From Shewanella vesiculosa (GTDB taxonomy: Bacteria > Pseudomonadota > Gammaproteobacteria > Enterobacterales > Shewanellaceae), in contig NZ_CP073588.1 in NCBI RefSeq assembly GCF_021560015.1, positions 3,162,001 to 3,226,000 of the forward strand: a stretch of 64,000 nucleotides of DNA. Direction: 5' to 3'. Below the pieces are notes generated by a model. It saw only the letters and a program-made list of their open reading frames with translations. It ran no database searches and was not told the origin of the DNA. This document shows positions 8,535 through 17,672 of the stretch, piece by piece. The translations under genes were made by a program, and so were the position numbers. Within the stretch, counting starts at the first letter, position 1, and each line of letters starts with the position of its first letter.

Positions 8535-9962
8535 ATGAACCGATTGATTGGCCAATTACTGTTACTTCTTTGTGTATTGATATTAGCTCCAAGCTCAATA
8601 GCCAGTACCGTGGCCTCAACAGACGACTCAATTTGGTATACTCAGCAAAACCAGCAGCCAGTGGTAAAGCTGCATTTCTTTTGGTCGAAAACCTGCCCTC
8701 ATTGCCGTGAAGCCCATCCTTTTATTGATGCTCTAGGCGAACGTTTTGACTGGATCGAATTACACGACTACGTCATTAGTGAACCCGGCAATGTTGATAA
8801 ACTCATGGAAATGGGCCAAAAAACAGGTGTTGAACCCAAATCGGTGCCCTACTTTGCTATTTGTGGTGAGGCCGTAGTGGGTTATAACAGCCATGAAGTA
8901 ACTGGACGTTTCATTCTAGAGCGCTTGGTTAACTGCTACCAACGCCAAGGTGGTAAAGCAGACATTGGTGATAAGCTTGATGATTTCCTCGGAGCTGCGC
9001 CAGTTGCAAGCGCACCACTGTTTGAAACCTGTAGTGACAATAGCGACGATCCACAAGCCGAAGGCTCATGTGGTATGTCATTTGACCAAGCCAGCGACAT
9101 AGCCCCTGCGCCAACGGTTCAGCCTGTCGACATTCCACTCATTGGCGCTGTACATCCAGAAGAAATGTCATTGCCGGTTCTAACCCTAGTATTAGCAGGT
9201 GTTGATGCCTTTAACCCGTGCGCCTTTTTCGTGCTGCTATTTTTACTGAGCATTATGGTGAATGCTGGCAGCCGCAAACGTATGCTGTTGGTGGGCGGTA
9301 TTTTTGTATTTTTCTCCGGTCTTATCTACTTCGTATTTATGAGCGCTTGGCTTAACTTATTCCAAGTTCTCGGCGGCGGTGATGGCGGTATCATTATCAC
9401 TTGTGCGGGGGTATTGGCGTTGATAGCAGCAATCGTCAATATAAAAGATTACTTTTATGGCCGAGGCGACGTTAGCTTATCCATGTCGGTGGAAAACCGT
9501 GGTTCGCTTATTAAGCGTATGGGGAAATTATCTAAAACCAGTTCATTACCAACAATGATTTTAGGTTCAACTATTCTGGCAATTTTAGCTAATACCTACG
9601 AGCTGCTCTGCACCGCAGGCTTTCCAATGATTTACACCTCAGTGTTGTCATTATCAGATCTCGATACCATGCAACGTTACTTATACCTCATCGCTTATAA
9701 TGTGGTTTACGTTATACCACTGGCCGCTATTGTGATTGTCTTCTCAATGACATTAGGTAAACGCAAACTCACCGAAAAAGAAGGTGAAGTGCTTAAACTG
9801 ATGTCAGGCATAATGATGTTAGGTTTAGGCAGCATGTTAGTGTTTAATCCTAATGCTCTACAAAATGCGGTCTTCTCGGTCGGCCTGATCCTCGGCTCAA
9901 TTATATTGACCTTTATCATTGCCAGAATTAAACGCTACATAGTGCAAAATAAAGCGGGGTAA
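8535..9962 (+). CDS. Thioredoxin-domain / CcdA-DsbD-like membrane thiol transporter
   Basis: The 475-residue protein has a signal peptide and a periplasmic thioredoxin-like domain with the active site SKTCPHCREAHPF (Cys near 55 and 58). A Cys-containing linker is followed by a membrane domain of about six segments. The membrane part has VDAFNPCAFF and YELLCTAGFP, matching the paired membrane cysteines of the CcdA/DsbD family that pass electrons across the inner membrane. It thus probably sends cytoplasmic reducing power to its own periplasmic thioredoxin domain, with the soluble domain at the N-terminus. The downstream partner is unknown. Its position between the CpxR box and cpxRA suggests a role in envelope protein quality control. 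Confidence 0.8.
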   Translation: MNRLIGQLLLLLCVLILAPSSIASTVASTDDSIWYTQQNQQPVVKLHFFWSKTCPHCREAHPFIDALGERFDWIELHDYVISEPGNVDKLMEMGQKTGVEPKSVPYFAICGEAVVGYNSHEVTGRFILERLVNCYQRQGGKADIGDKLDDFLGAAPVASAPLFETCSDNSDDPQAEGSCGMSFDQASDIAPAPTVQPVDIPLIGAVHPEEMSLPVLTLVLAGVDAFNPCAFFVLLFLLSIMVNAGSRKRMLLVGGIFVFFSGLIYFVFMSAWLNLFQVLGGGDGGIIITCAGVLALIAAIVNIKDYFYGRGDVSLSMSVENRGSLIKRMGKLSKTSSLPTMILGSTILAILANTYELLCTAGFPMIYTSVLSLSDLDTMQRYLYLIAYNVVYVIPLAAIVIVFSMTLGKRKLTEKEGEVLKLMSGIMMLGLGSMLVFNPNALQNAVFSVGLILGSIILTFIIARIKRYIVQNKAG

Positions 9963-10024
9963 ATGTAAAACTGTGCAATGTTGATATGATTTAATCTTGG
10001 CATGAGATAAGCTCAATTGATCGA

Positions 10025-10058
10025 AAAATCTGTATGTTAACGTCAACATACAGATTTT
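10025..10058 (+). terminator. Terminator/attenuator before cpxR
   Basis: AAAATCTGTATGTT and AACATACAGATTTT form a perfect 14-bp stem with the 6-base loop AACGTC, in the spacer between the thiol transporter gene and cpxR. The T tract is short (TTTTC). It may reduce read-through into cpxR. It also argues against an ATG inside it (10034) as the cpxR start. Confidence 0.6.
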
Positions 10059-10078
10059 CTTTGTGCCAGAGGACAGTT

Positions 10079-10765
10079 ATGAATCGCATTTTACTTATCG
10101 ACGATGATATTGGTTTATCCGATCTACTCAGTCAATTACTTGAGTTAGAAGGATTTGCACTAAGCCAAGCTTACGATGGTGAGCAAGGGCTGATGATGGC
10201 ACAACAGCAAGACTTCGATTTAATCCTTCTTGACGTTATGCTACCCAAGCTTAATGGCTTTGAAGTATTGCGGGCTTTACGGCAGCGCAAACAAACTCCA
10301 GTATTGATGCTCACCGCCCGCGGTGATGAAATCGATCGGGTTGTCGGTCTTGAAATCGGCGCCGATGACTACTTACCAAAACCGTTTAATGATCGCGAAT
10401 TAGTCGCTCGAATTCGTGCCATATTACGGCGTGCACAAACCACCCAACAAGATAGCCAAGCCCATGAAATGATGCAGTTTGGTGATTTACGACTCGATCC
10501 GACCCGCCAAGAAACCTATTGCAATGAGCAACTGATTATCCTTACTGGTACCGAATTTTCCTTGCTGTTCAATTTAGTTGAAAAATCTGGCGAGCTGGTG
10601 ACCAAAGACTCGTTAAGCGAAAATGTATTAGGCAAAAAATTAATGCCATTTGACCGTAGCTTAGATATGCATTTATCTAACTTACGTAAAAAATTACCTG
10701 AACGCCAAGACGGCCGCCCACGAGTTAAAACCCTCCGCGGTAAAGGCTATATTTGGATACCGTAA
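10079..10765 (+). CDS. cpxR: Envelope-stress response regulator CpxR (OmpR family)
   Basis: This 228-residue DNA-binding regulator has an N-terminal receiver domain (D8-D10 acidic pocket, phosphoacceptor Asp52 in LLDVMLP, Lys in DYLPKPF) and a C-terminal winged helix (GTEFSLLFNL ... RSLDMHLSNLRKKL ... TLRGKGYIW). The ATG at 10079 is chosen because AGAGGA lies just upstream and the protein then begins with MNRILLIDDD as in OmpR-family members. An upstream in-frame ATG lies inside a hairpin. The stop codon overlaps the start of the kinase gene (TAATG), indicating translational coupling. A CpxR box is present upstream of the neighbouring cpxP. Confidence 0.92.
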   Translation: MNRILLIDDDIGLSDLLSQLLELEGFALSQAYDGEQGLMMAQQQDFDLILLDVMLPKLNGFEVLRALRQRKQTPVLMLTARGDEIDRVVGLEIGADDYLPKPFNDRELVARIRAILRRAQTTQQDSQAHEMMQFGDLRLDPTRQETYCNEQLIILTGTEFSLLFNLVEKSGELVTKDSLSENVLGKKLMPFDRSLDMHLSNLRKKLPERQDGRPRVKTLRGKGYIWIP

Positions 10766-12159
10766 TGCTGAAAAACAATCCATTTAATCGGCTGTTTTTT
10801 AAATTATTGCTCGGCTTTTGGCTATGCAGTTCGTTAATTATTGCTCTAGTGTCGTTATTACCGCTATTACAACAAAGCCATGATCGCTCACCTTTACCAC
10901 CCAGCTTAGAGCAGGTGCTAAAAAACATCGCCGAACGAATACAACAGCAACCACAGTTACTCGAAGGCAAAAGCCTCCAACGTCTGCATCGTAATCGCAA
11001 TAAGGATGGAAGCCGCAACCATGGTCCTATGCGGGTATATTTAACCGACGGCGAAGGACAAGTATTAAATACTCAACGAGTATCACGCGAATTTAGACGT
11101 TTTCAGTTGATGGCAGAAGAGGCAGATCAGCCCATTAGCCACCAATTTAGAGATGAATTTATTTTTGGCCCCTATTCTTTTGAGGTCAATGATAAAGCCT
11201 ATCAGTTATTTGGCCGTTTACCCGATAGTCATCCTCGGCCATGGTTTTTATTCTTTGCCGATAATAAATTACTCACAGCAGGCTTAGCCATTTTATTATC
11301 TGGGTTATTATGTGGTTTGCTGGCGTGGTACTTAGGTAAACCATTACGCTCGCTTAAACACAGCGCTAATGCCCTCGCAAGAGGTGATTTATCGAGCCGA
11401 GTTGATGCAGCCACAGCGAGTAGACGTGATGAAATGGGCCAGTTAGCCCAAGCGTTCAATGGCATGGCTGACGCAGTACAAACCATGATTAACAATCAGC
11501 AACGATTAATGGGTGATATTTCTCACGAACTGCGCACGCCGCTCACTAGACTGCAATTAGCCTTGGCCCTCGGCCGTAAAAAAGGTCAGCAAAGTGAAGA
11601 ACTAGAACGTATTGGCTATGAAGCTTTACAGCTTGAAGCATTAATCAGTGAGTTACTTACCCTATCTCGGGTTAGCTTGGCCAGCCATGAAAATAAAATC
11701 GAGCTCGAATTAGCCGAGTCATTAAGCCAAGTGTTAGATGACGCTGAATTTGAAGCGGAGCAGCAAGGAAAACTATTACAAATTGATATACCAGAGGCAC
11801 TGCAATTACCTCTTCACCCAAAGACACTCTCGCGCGCCATAGAAAATCTGCTGCGTAATGCAATTTGCTATGCCAACAGTCAAATAACCATCAGTGCGGT
11901 CCAGGCGGGTAAACATATACTCATTACAGTAGAAGATGACGGTCCTGGTATCGACCCCAAAGAGCTTGAAGCTATTTTTAAACCTTTCTATCGCCCAGAT
12001 ACCGCAAGAGACAGAAAAAGTGGCGGTTGGGGATTAGGCTTGGCAATCACCCAAGCTGCCATTACGCTACATCAGGGCAGCATAATGGCAGAAAATCTGA
12101 TTGGCCCGACGGGCAAGCGCCAAGGCCTTAAACTGAGTATCAGTTTACCGGTAAATTAG
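10765..12159 (+). CDS. cpxA: Envelope-stress sensor histidine kinase CpxA
   Basis: This inner-membrane sensor has 464 residues. A membrane segment (~10-35) is followed by a periplasmic domain (~36-160), a second membrane segment (~165-190) and a HAMP region. The H-box GDISHELRTPLTR has His254, and the ATPase motifs are LLRNAICYA, DDGPGIDP and GWGLGLAI. The start ATG at 10765 shares a base with the cpxR stop and is preferred to an in-frame TTG at 10753. Together with the linked cpxP and the CpxR box this supports CpxA. The periplasmic domain, rich in Arg and Asn, is not closely recognised. Confidence 0.9.
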   Translation: MLKNNPFNRLFFKLLLGFWLCSSLIIALVSLLPLLQQSHDRSPLPPSLEQVLKNIAERIQQQPQLLEGKSLQRLHRNRNKDGSRNHGPMRVYLTDGEGQVLNTQRVSREFRRFQLMAEEADQPISHQFRDEFIFGPYSFEVNDKAYQLFGRLPDSHPRPWFLFFADNKLLTAGLAILLSGLLCGLLAWYLGKPLRSLKHSANALARGDLSSRVDAATASRRDEMGQLAQAFNGMADAVQTMINNQQRLMGDISHELRTPLTRLQLALALGRKKGQQSEELERIGYEALQLEALISELLTLSRVSLASHENKIELELAESLSQVLDDAEFEAEQQGKLLQIDIPEALQLPLHPKTLSRAIENLLRNAICYANSQITISAVQAGKHILITVEDDGPGIDPKELEAIFKPFYRPDTARDRKSGGWGLGLAITQAAITLHQGSIMAENLIGPTGKRQGLKLSISLPVN

Positions 12160-12437
12160 GCTAGCTAATAAAGGCAACAACTTCACCTGTGCATGCTTAT
12201 CGTCCTGAATAATGGCATTATCTAAAACCCCTGCACACGCAGGGAACAAGCAAACATCAATAACAGCTCAGTTTCATAAAACGACACAGCTAAATTAACG
12301 TTGTAAACATTTAATAGAAAAGCAATTCAACGATAAGCATGTATTTAGGTAAAAATTACCCTTAACTGGCAACATTTTCCGATTAATGTAAGCAGCCTGA
12401 GCCGCTTAACCTTTAGGCATACTTATCTTGACCGCTA

Positions 12438-12596
12438 CTAACGTTTAGCAATCACCCATACTGCGTGAACTATCCCTGGAATGTAGCCTAGCAAGGTTAA
12501 AATTATGTTTAATAATAAGGTTTTACTTAGCCCTACTTGTAGAAAAACCCCAAGTGGCGGCAGTAAAATTGCGATTATAATACGTAATAAATCCAT
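12438..12596 (-). CDS. yqaE: YqaE/Pmp3-family small membrane protein
   Basis: This 52-residue protein reads MDLLRIIIAILLPPLGVFLQ at its start, with a second hydrophobic segment containing LLNIILTLLGYIPGIVHAVW. Two membrane helices, the LPPLGVFLQVG signature and the YIPGIVHAVWVI end are typical of the Pmp3/YqaE (UPF0057) family, found in stress-responsive membranes of bacteria, yeast and plants. GGAG lies six bases before the ATG. It stands alone in the spacer after cpxA, pointing the opposite way. Its precise role is unknown. Confidence 0.9.
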   Translation of the reverse strand: MDLLRIIIAILLPPLGVFLQVGLSKTLLLNIILTLLGYIPGIVHAVWVIAKR

Positions 12597-12911
12597 GATA
12601 TTCTCCATTTTGAATGACTGAGGTTAGCGGTTCCCCCCAGCGTGTATTAACTAACTTGCATTGATGGTCATAAAGTACAACGCAATTACCAGACCACTAT
12701 TGCAAGTGTTGCTATTATTACCCTTAATGAGCATCATTTTTAAGCAACGACAACACCGCATATATTGACTTATTAGTATGCCTTTAGTAGAGAAAAATCC
12801 CTTTTTGCATGCTGCAAAAACATTAGCGGATAACGCTTACAAGCTTTGGTGTCGGAGACGATTATTTGCTAATATTGAATAAAGACGGGCTTGTACCTTG
12901 CGGGTAATCTT
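12597..12911. other. Intergenic spacer between yqaE and the MscS-like gene
   Basis: This 315-base divergent spacer should hold the promoters of both flanking genes. No convincing operator, RNA or small ORF was seen. The 278 bases between cpxA and yqaE (12160-12437) also show nothing I can name. Confidence 0.4.
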
Positions 12912-14303
12912 ATGATTTGTCGATTTTTTTTAAACAGCATTCCTCATTGCAACCACCGCTCATGCTCAACATTAAGTCGATGGATTCTCCTATGGAGTTT
13001 AGTCACTACTTTTGTTTGCTTGACCAGCTTTGCGCCTACTTATGCCCAGGCCGCCCCCTCGCCCAACACGGTGAAACAACTCATACAAATTAACGATCCA
13101 AGCAGTGCAATCGACATTGAAATACAAGGCTCTGTCGTCAATCTGCATGGCTCCGTCACCGAGCAAGCCAGTAAAGAACGCATACTGCAAACCATAGCCG
13201 CCTTACCTGGTGTGACTCAGGTTGTAGATAATATTCAATTACGCGCTATGGAGCCGTTATCTTTAGCTCCTCTGCAGCAAGATGCACGGCAGTTTTGGGC
13301 CAAAACCTTACAGTATTTGCCCACCTTAGCCCTAGGACTGGCAATATTTTTGCTACTCTTTTGGCTTTCTCGCCCTATTGCTCGCCTGCTTATTCAGCCC
13401 TTAACTTGGGTCACACAGAGTGAGCTTATTCGTTTAGTGATGCAGCGCAGCTTTAGTATGCTGATCATATTATTAGGGCTGTATATATTTTTGCGTCTCG
13501 CTGGCTTAACTCAATTTGCCGTTGCCATTATTAGTAGCACTGGGGTAATAGGTCTCATTTTAGGTTTTGCCTTTAAAGACATCGCTGAAAACTTTATTTC
13601 CAGCTTACTGCTCAGTGTCCAGCGCCCGTTCAAATTAGGCGACGTCATTGCTGTTGAAGGTCAATTAGGCATTGTAAAAAAAGTCACCGCAAGGGCCACT
13701 ACGTTAGTCGACTACGATGGCAACCACATCCAAATTCCCAATGCCACAATTTATAAAAACGTGATTAAAAACCTGACCGCAAACCCAAGAATACGGGGCA
13801 ATTTTATGATTGGTATTGGCTACGATACCAATATTCGTAAGGCTCAGGACATCGCCATGGAGATCATGATGGCTCACCACGGCGTACTAGCAGATCCTGA
13901 GCCGCAGGTACTGATAACCAACCTAGGTTCTTCCACTATTAACCTGCAAGTGTATTTTTGGGTTAATGCAGAAACTCATAGTGTTCCAAAAGTGGCTTCA
14001 ATTTTAATGCGCTTACTGGTGCGCGCTTATGAAGCGAATAAAATCAGCATGCCAGATGATGCTCGCGAACGCATTTTCCCTCAAGGGATACAATTGGTCT
14101 CCAGCAGACATCAGCAAGACCAAACTCAGTTAAGTGGCCAACCAATAACGGAGCAAGCTAATTTACCCAATGAGCAAAAAATTTCGGATTTATCCGATGA
14201 AGTCCATGATGATGCTAGCGTTGATATCAGCAGCGATACTGATGATATACGCCGACAGGCAGCGCAATCTCGCGATCCAGAGAATGGTGCCAATATTATC
14301 TAA
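12912..14303 (+). CDS. Mechanosensitive ion channel (MscS family) with N-terminal BON domain
   Basis: The protein opens with a hydrophobic signal (WILLWSLVTTFVCLTSFAPTYAQA), then a BON-like periplasmic domain (~55-110, GSVVNLHGSVTEQASKERI ... GVTQVVDNIQL). Three membrane helices follow. The pore-lining helix region (STGVIGLILGFAFKDIAENFIS) and the beta domain (RPFKLGDVIAVEGQLGIV; DGNHIQIPNATIY) are clear MscS signatures. The last ~70 residues are acidic and low complexity. It probably relieves osmotic downshift. The ATG at 12912 is chosen over the TTG at 12891; neither has a strong ribosome site. The BON domain is an addition to the minimal MscS design. Confidence 0.9.
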   Translation: MICRFFLNSIPHCNHRSCSTLSRWILLWSLVTTFVCLTSFAPTYAQAAPSPNTVKQLIQINDPSSAIDIEIQGSVVNLHGSVTEQASKERILQTIAALPGVTQVVDNIQLRAMEPLSLAPLQQDARQFWAKTLQYLPTLALGLAIFLLLFWLSRPIARLLIQPLTWVTQSELIRLVMQRSFSMLIILLGLYIFLRLAGLTQFAVAIISSTGVIGLILGFAFKDIAENFISSLLLSVQRPFKLGDVIAVEGQLGIVKKVTARATTLVDYDGNHIQIPNATIYKNVIKNLTANPRIRGNFMIGIGYDTNIRKAQDIAMEIMMAHHGVLADPEPQVLITNLGSSTINLQVYFWVNAETHSVPKVASILMRLLVRAYEANKISMPDDARERIFPQGIQLVSSRHQQDQTQLSGQPITEQANLPNEQKISDLSDEVHDDASVDISSDTDDIRRQAAQSRDPENGANII

Positions 14304-14493
14304 TAACGATGTTCACAACCTATATTCAGCCTAATATTGGCGATAACAGTAGTAGAATCGGCTGCTAAAGTATCAATAAATAACTGGTCTTTAATTAGCT
14401 GTGACTGCCTCAAATACAGTTGTTGCCAAGTCTCCATCAAGGATGATCATTCGTGCTATACCGCCCATTTCACCAAGTCGGCATTGATAACGT

Positions 14494-14523
14494 CTCGCAG
14501 AAAAACCTTGCTTAAGGTATAAT
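14494..14523 (+). promoter_or_regulatory. Likely sigma-70 promoter of trmL
   Basis: A perfect -10 hexamer TATAAT at 14518-14523 lies 37 bases before the trmL ATG. The -35 region (near 14494-14500) is weak. AAGG is well placed before the ATG. The rest of the 14304-14559 spacer has no other visible feature. Confidence 0.45.
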
Positions 14524-14559
14524 TCGTCCCTCTTTTTATGCTTCGTACCTAAGGTTGCT

Positions 14560-15024
14560 ATGTTTCATATTGCCCTTTATGAACCCGAAATTGCTCCAAA
14601 TACCGGAAATATCATTCGTCTATGTGCCAACAATGGCTCACAGTTACATTTGATTGAGCCATTGGGTTTTGATCTCGAAGAAAAGAAACTCCGTCGCGCT
14701 GGACTTGATTATTCCGATATGACAAGCGTCACTCGCCATAAAGACTATGCCGCGTTTTTAGAGGCGATGGCAGGAAAACGGATTATTGCCTGTACCACTA
14801 AAGGTAGTCGTCCTCATACTCAAATTGCTTTCCAAGAAAATGATGTCTTGTTATTTGGCCCTGAAACCCGTGGCTTACCAATGGATATTATTGATGCAAC
14901 CCCACTGGGGCAGCGATTACGTATCCCAATGACCGCCAATAGTCGTAGTTTAAATTTATCAAATTCAGTTGCCATCATTAGCTACGAAGCATGGCGTCAA
15001 CTGGATTTTGCAGGCGCTGAATAA
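14560..15024 (+). CDS. trmL: tRNA (cytidine/uridine-34 2'-O)-methyltransferase TrmL
   Basis: This SPOUT-family enzyme methylates the wobble nucleotide ribose of leucine tRNAs using S-adenosylmethionine. The 154-residue protein is close in size to E. coli TrmL (YibK). It has [34 protein letters not shown] and the knot-forming C-terminal motif [19 protein letters not shown]. The stop overlaps the next start by one base (TAATG), so the two genes are coupled. Confidence 0.96.
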   Translation: MFHIALYEPEIAPNTGNIIRLCANNGSQLHLIEPLGFDLEEKKLRRAGLDYSDMTSVTRHKDYAAFLEAMAGKRIIACTTKGSRPHTQIAFQENDVLLFGPETRGLPMDIIDATPLGQRLRIPMTANSRSLNLSNSVAIISYEAWRQLDFAGAE

Positions 15025-15359
15025 TGAAGAAAACGCTATCCCCAGAAACCCAAAATGATGCTTTAGCGATTGCCAAGGCCACTCAAAAGCCTGGACAAGT
15101 TAAAGAACAAACTAAGCTGATTGCCGCGGGGATAGAAAAAGGGATAGCGGAATACAAAAAACGTGAAAAAGCGAAAGCTCGAGAACGTGATAAAGCGCGT
15201 AAACAGCAACAGAAAAACAAACATGCGATTCCAAGCAATGATGATGCGGATATGTCTTACAATGAGCCACAGAGTCTACTCAACCCTCTAACATGGTCGT
15301 TAGCCGCCTTATTACTCTTGAGTTGGGCTGGATTTGCAGCTTATCTATTTTATCGCTAA
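15024..15359 (+). CDS. DUF2956 family membrane-anchored protein
   Basis: This 111-residue protein has a very basic, Lys/Arg/Gln-rich coiled region (~35-70, KKREKAKARERDKARKQQ) and a single C-terminal membrane segment (SLAALLLLSWAGFAAYLFY). This layout matches DUF2956 proteins of gammaproteobacteria, whose function is unknown. It overlaps the trmL stop codon by one base and is likely translated with it. The cytoplasmic, positively charged part might touch nucleic acid or phospholipid, but nothing here shows that. Confidence 0.8.
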   Translation: MKKTLSPETQNDALAIAKATQKPGQVKEQTKLIAAGIEKGIAEYKKREKAKARERDKARKQQQKNKHAIPSNDDADMSYNEPQSLLNPLTWSLAALLLLSWAGFAAYLFYR

Positions 15360-15380
15360 TTGAATGATTTAAATTAGTTT

Positions 15381-15944
15381 CTAATCTGTCGGCGGCGCAA
15401 CCTCTGCCGACGGTTTAAGTAAACTAATGGCTCTAATGACATGATACTGATCACTGTCATCATCTAAATAATGGGCGTTTTGCTGCCACTGCCAGCCTTT
15501 TATTGTCGGTTCTGCATCACCAATCACGGGATCAAACTGTAACTGCACTAATGCAGGACGCTGATTTATTTCACCTTTACCTAGAAATGAATAACTGCCC
15601 GCTTGCTCGTACAGGGTTAACTGTTGAGATATATCGGCGGTGACGCCATTGGCATACAGCAATAAAATATGATCTTCTTGTTGTCTAAACCACCAGGTCT
15701 CGCTGTTTGAAAAGCGGCTACCACGGCTAACACTAATATATAAATTCCGTTGATCAGCCGAACACATTACCGAAGTACTTACCTTTTTAGCAACTGTATT
15801 AGGATTAGCTGCATTGCCCTGCCACTCGCCAGCTAATTGACTACAAAATATATCTAAAGTCACTTTGCCTGCATAAGAGGCCGTTGAGTGCATTAGTAAC
15901 AAGATCGCTGTCAACGGTATTATTGATCGATATTTTGCGCTCAT
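15381..15944 (-). CDS. Exported protein of unknown function
   Basis: The start ATG at 15944 (MSAKYRSII) has GGAGGT five bases upstream, so it is preferred to an ATG at 15965. The 187-residue product has a signal peptide ending near ASYAGK, then a mature domain with a pair of cysteines, strands alternating with Gln/Trp-rich turns, and an acidic end. The pattern suggests a small periplasmic beta-rich protein, loosely like lipocalin-type or extracellular domains. I do not recognise a family. It is convergent with the DUF2956 gene. Confidence 0.6.
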   Translation of the reverse strand: MSAKYRSIIPLTAILLLMHSTASYAGKVTLDIFCSQLAGEWQGNAANPNTVAKKVSTSVMCSADQRNLYISVSRGSRFSNSETWWFRQQEDHILLLYANGVTADISQQLTLYEQAGSYSFLGKGEINQRPALVQLQFDPVIGDAEPTIKGWQWQQNAHYLDDDSDQYHVIRAISLLKPSAEVAPPTD

Positions 15945-16060
15945 CAAACCTCCACTTATTAACATATCCTTTCACATTGCAAACAGACCAAACTCAATAT
16001 AGCTAACCCTATCGGCCTCTATTTAGGCGCAGCGAACTCATTGACTCAAAGAATTGAGTT

Positions 16061-16096
16061 AATGAACTTACTCAATGAACTTACTCGATGAACTTA
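16061..16096. repeat. Short 13-bp tandem repeat, 2.8 copies
   Basis: AATGAACTTACTC occurs at 16061-16073 and 16074-16086, followed by a partial third copy with one change (GATGAACTTA) to 16096. It lies in the 15945-16208 spacer, which otherwise shows only the M16 terminator. Confidence 0.7.
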
Positions 16097-16146
16097 GCTG
16101 CTAACGTTTAGCGTCTAAATTTAATCACATTATCAGTTAGATCCAT

Positions 16147-16173
16147 AAAAAATGGCCCACTTATGTGAGCCAT
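16147..16173 (-). terminator. Rho-independent terminator of the M16 peptidase operon
   Basis: On the minus strand ATGGCTCAC, loop ATAA, GTGGGCCAT (9-bp stem with one G-T pair) is followed by a T tract. It lies 36 bases past the stop of the second peptidase gene. Confidence 0.85.
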
Positions 16174-16208
16174 CATAGGATATTACGAATTAACTAACTG
16201 ACTCGCAA

Positions 16209-17672
16209 CTACTGGCCAAAGCCTGTAGCTGTGATGTCGACTTTAGTGACTGCACCATACTGCGCTGCAACATCAGCAATGTTGTCAGCGTTACCAATCA
16301 ACACAAACTGTAAGTTTTGTTGCGGGAAATATTGCTTAATCAAACGTTGTGTATCTGCAACAGTAAGCCCATCAACCTTGGCTTGGAATTGATTAATAAA
16401 ATCATCATTAAAACCATACAAGTACATGTCAGACAATAAACCAGCTAATTGACCACTGGTCTCATATTTAGGTGGAAACTGGCCTTTCACATAGGCTTTA
16501 GCAGAATCTAAAGTAGTTTGATCAATGCCCTTTTCCCATAGTCGAGCATAGGTTTTTAAGGCTAAATCAATGGCTTCTTTTGTTGTTGATGATTTAGTAA
16601 ACGTACTAATTTGAAAAACGCCAGATTGCGCATAAGGGCTAAAACCAGAACGAGCACCATAAGTTAAACCAGCATTGACGCGTAATTCATCATTTAACCA
16701 TGAGGTAAAACGACCACCTAAAATAGTGTTAACGACAGTTAACCCAACATAATCTGGGTTGTCATAACGAATACCCACGCCACCAATTAAAAAAGTGGTT
16801 TCAATTGCATCAGGCTTGTCGACCAACAATACATGCGGCTGAGTTAATGCCGGTAAGTTTTGGCTTAAGTCAGGTTGAACCACAGTTTCTGTGGTCTGCC
16901 AATCACCAAAGGCTTTATTAAGCTTGGCGGTCATCTCAGCGACATCAAAATCACCCACCACGTTAATGGTCATGTTACTTGGTTGATAGTAGCCTTTATG
17001 AAAAGCGCGTAACTCTGCAACAGACAGTTTAGCGATAGTGTCACTATTACCCGATACCGGATTAGCATAAGGATGTTCACCAAAAACTAACTTATTAAAG
17101 TAGCGCCCGATCACGGCTCGAGGGCTTTCTTTTTGCTGTGATAAACCGACGATTTCACGTTGTTTTAGCTTATCAAATTCGGCGCTATCAAAGTCTGGTT
17201 GACGTAATACATGACTAAAAATAGCGAGCACGGTATCGACATCTTTGCTCATCATATTGGCACGAATATAACTGCCTTCTAGATCGGCACTGGTATCAAT
17301 ACTGGCACCCATAAAGTCTAGTTGCTGCTCTATGTCTGCCTTAGATTGGCCCGCAGCACCTAGCATTAAACTTTGTGAGGTAATGTACGCCATACCAGAG
17401 GTAAGATCATTCACCGCCCCGGCCTTAACCACGGCATCAATGGTCACTAGTGGCACTTCTTTTTGTACCATTAAGGTCACTTTTAAACCATTATCTAGGG
17501 TGACAGATTGGTAGCTTGGCATCACAAAACTCGCCGAGACAGCGCTTGGACTAGTAGAGGCACTATCGGCCGTTGATTGCTGCGAAGTCGCACAACCACT
17601 TATGGCTAAACTACAAGTTAACGCGATGGCCGATAACGATAGGTTAATATGGGTGTGAGCTATAGTTTTCAT
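16209..17672 (-). CDS. M16-family peptidase-like lipoprotein, catalytic motif absent
   Basis: This 487-residue protein has a lipoprotein signal (SCSLAISGCATS-like, lipobox ISGC near residue 27) and two M16 halves. At the position where active M16 peptidases carry HxxEH, this protein has ITSQSLMLGA, so zinc ligands are missing. In known M16B heterodimers one subunit carries the zinc and the partner supplies an Arg/Tyr pair. Tyr-Gly-Ala-Arg-Ser-Gly in its C-terminal half fits that role. Its ATG overlaps the stop of the upstream catalytic partner (ATGA). It is probably outer-membrane anchored in the periplasm. Confidence 0.85.
   Translation of the reverse strand: MKTIAHTHINLSLSAIALTCSLAISGCATSQQSTADSASTSPSAVSASFVMPSYQSVTLDNGLKVTLMVQKEVPLVTIDAVVKAGAVNDLTSGMAYITSQSLMLGAAGQSKADIEQQLDFMGASIDTSADLEGSYIRANMMSKDVDTVLAIFSHVLRQPDFDSAEFDKLKQREIVGLSQQKESPRAVIGRYFNKLVFGEHPYANPVSGNSDTIAKLSVAELRAFHKGYYQPSNMTINVVGDFDVAEMTAKLNKAFGDWQTTETVVQPDLSQNLPALTQPHVLLVDKPDAIETTFLIGGVGIRYDNPDYVGLTVVNTILGGRFTSWLNDELRVNAGLTYGARSGFSPYAQSGVFQISTFTKSSTTKEAIDLALKTYARLWEKGIDQTTLDSAKAYVKGQFPPKYETSGQLAGLLSDMYLYGFNDDFINQFQAKVDGLTVADTQRLIKQYFPQQNLQFVLIGNADNIADVAAQYGAVTKVDITATGFGQ

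Noticed and set aside
10034..10078. Longer N-terminus of CpxR from an ATG at 10034
   Set aside because: The ATG lies within a 14-bp perfect stem; the ATG at 10079 has AGAGGA and gives the standard family start.
14337..14522. ORF in the spacer before trmL
   Set aside because: It ends at the trmL promoter, has a composition unlike neighbouring proteins and no ribosome site.
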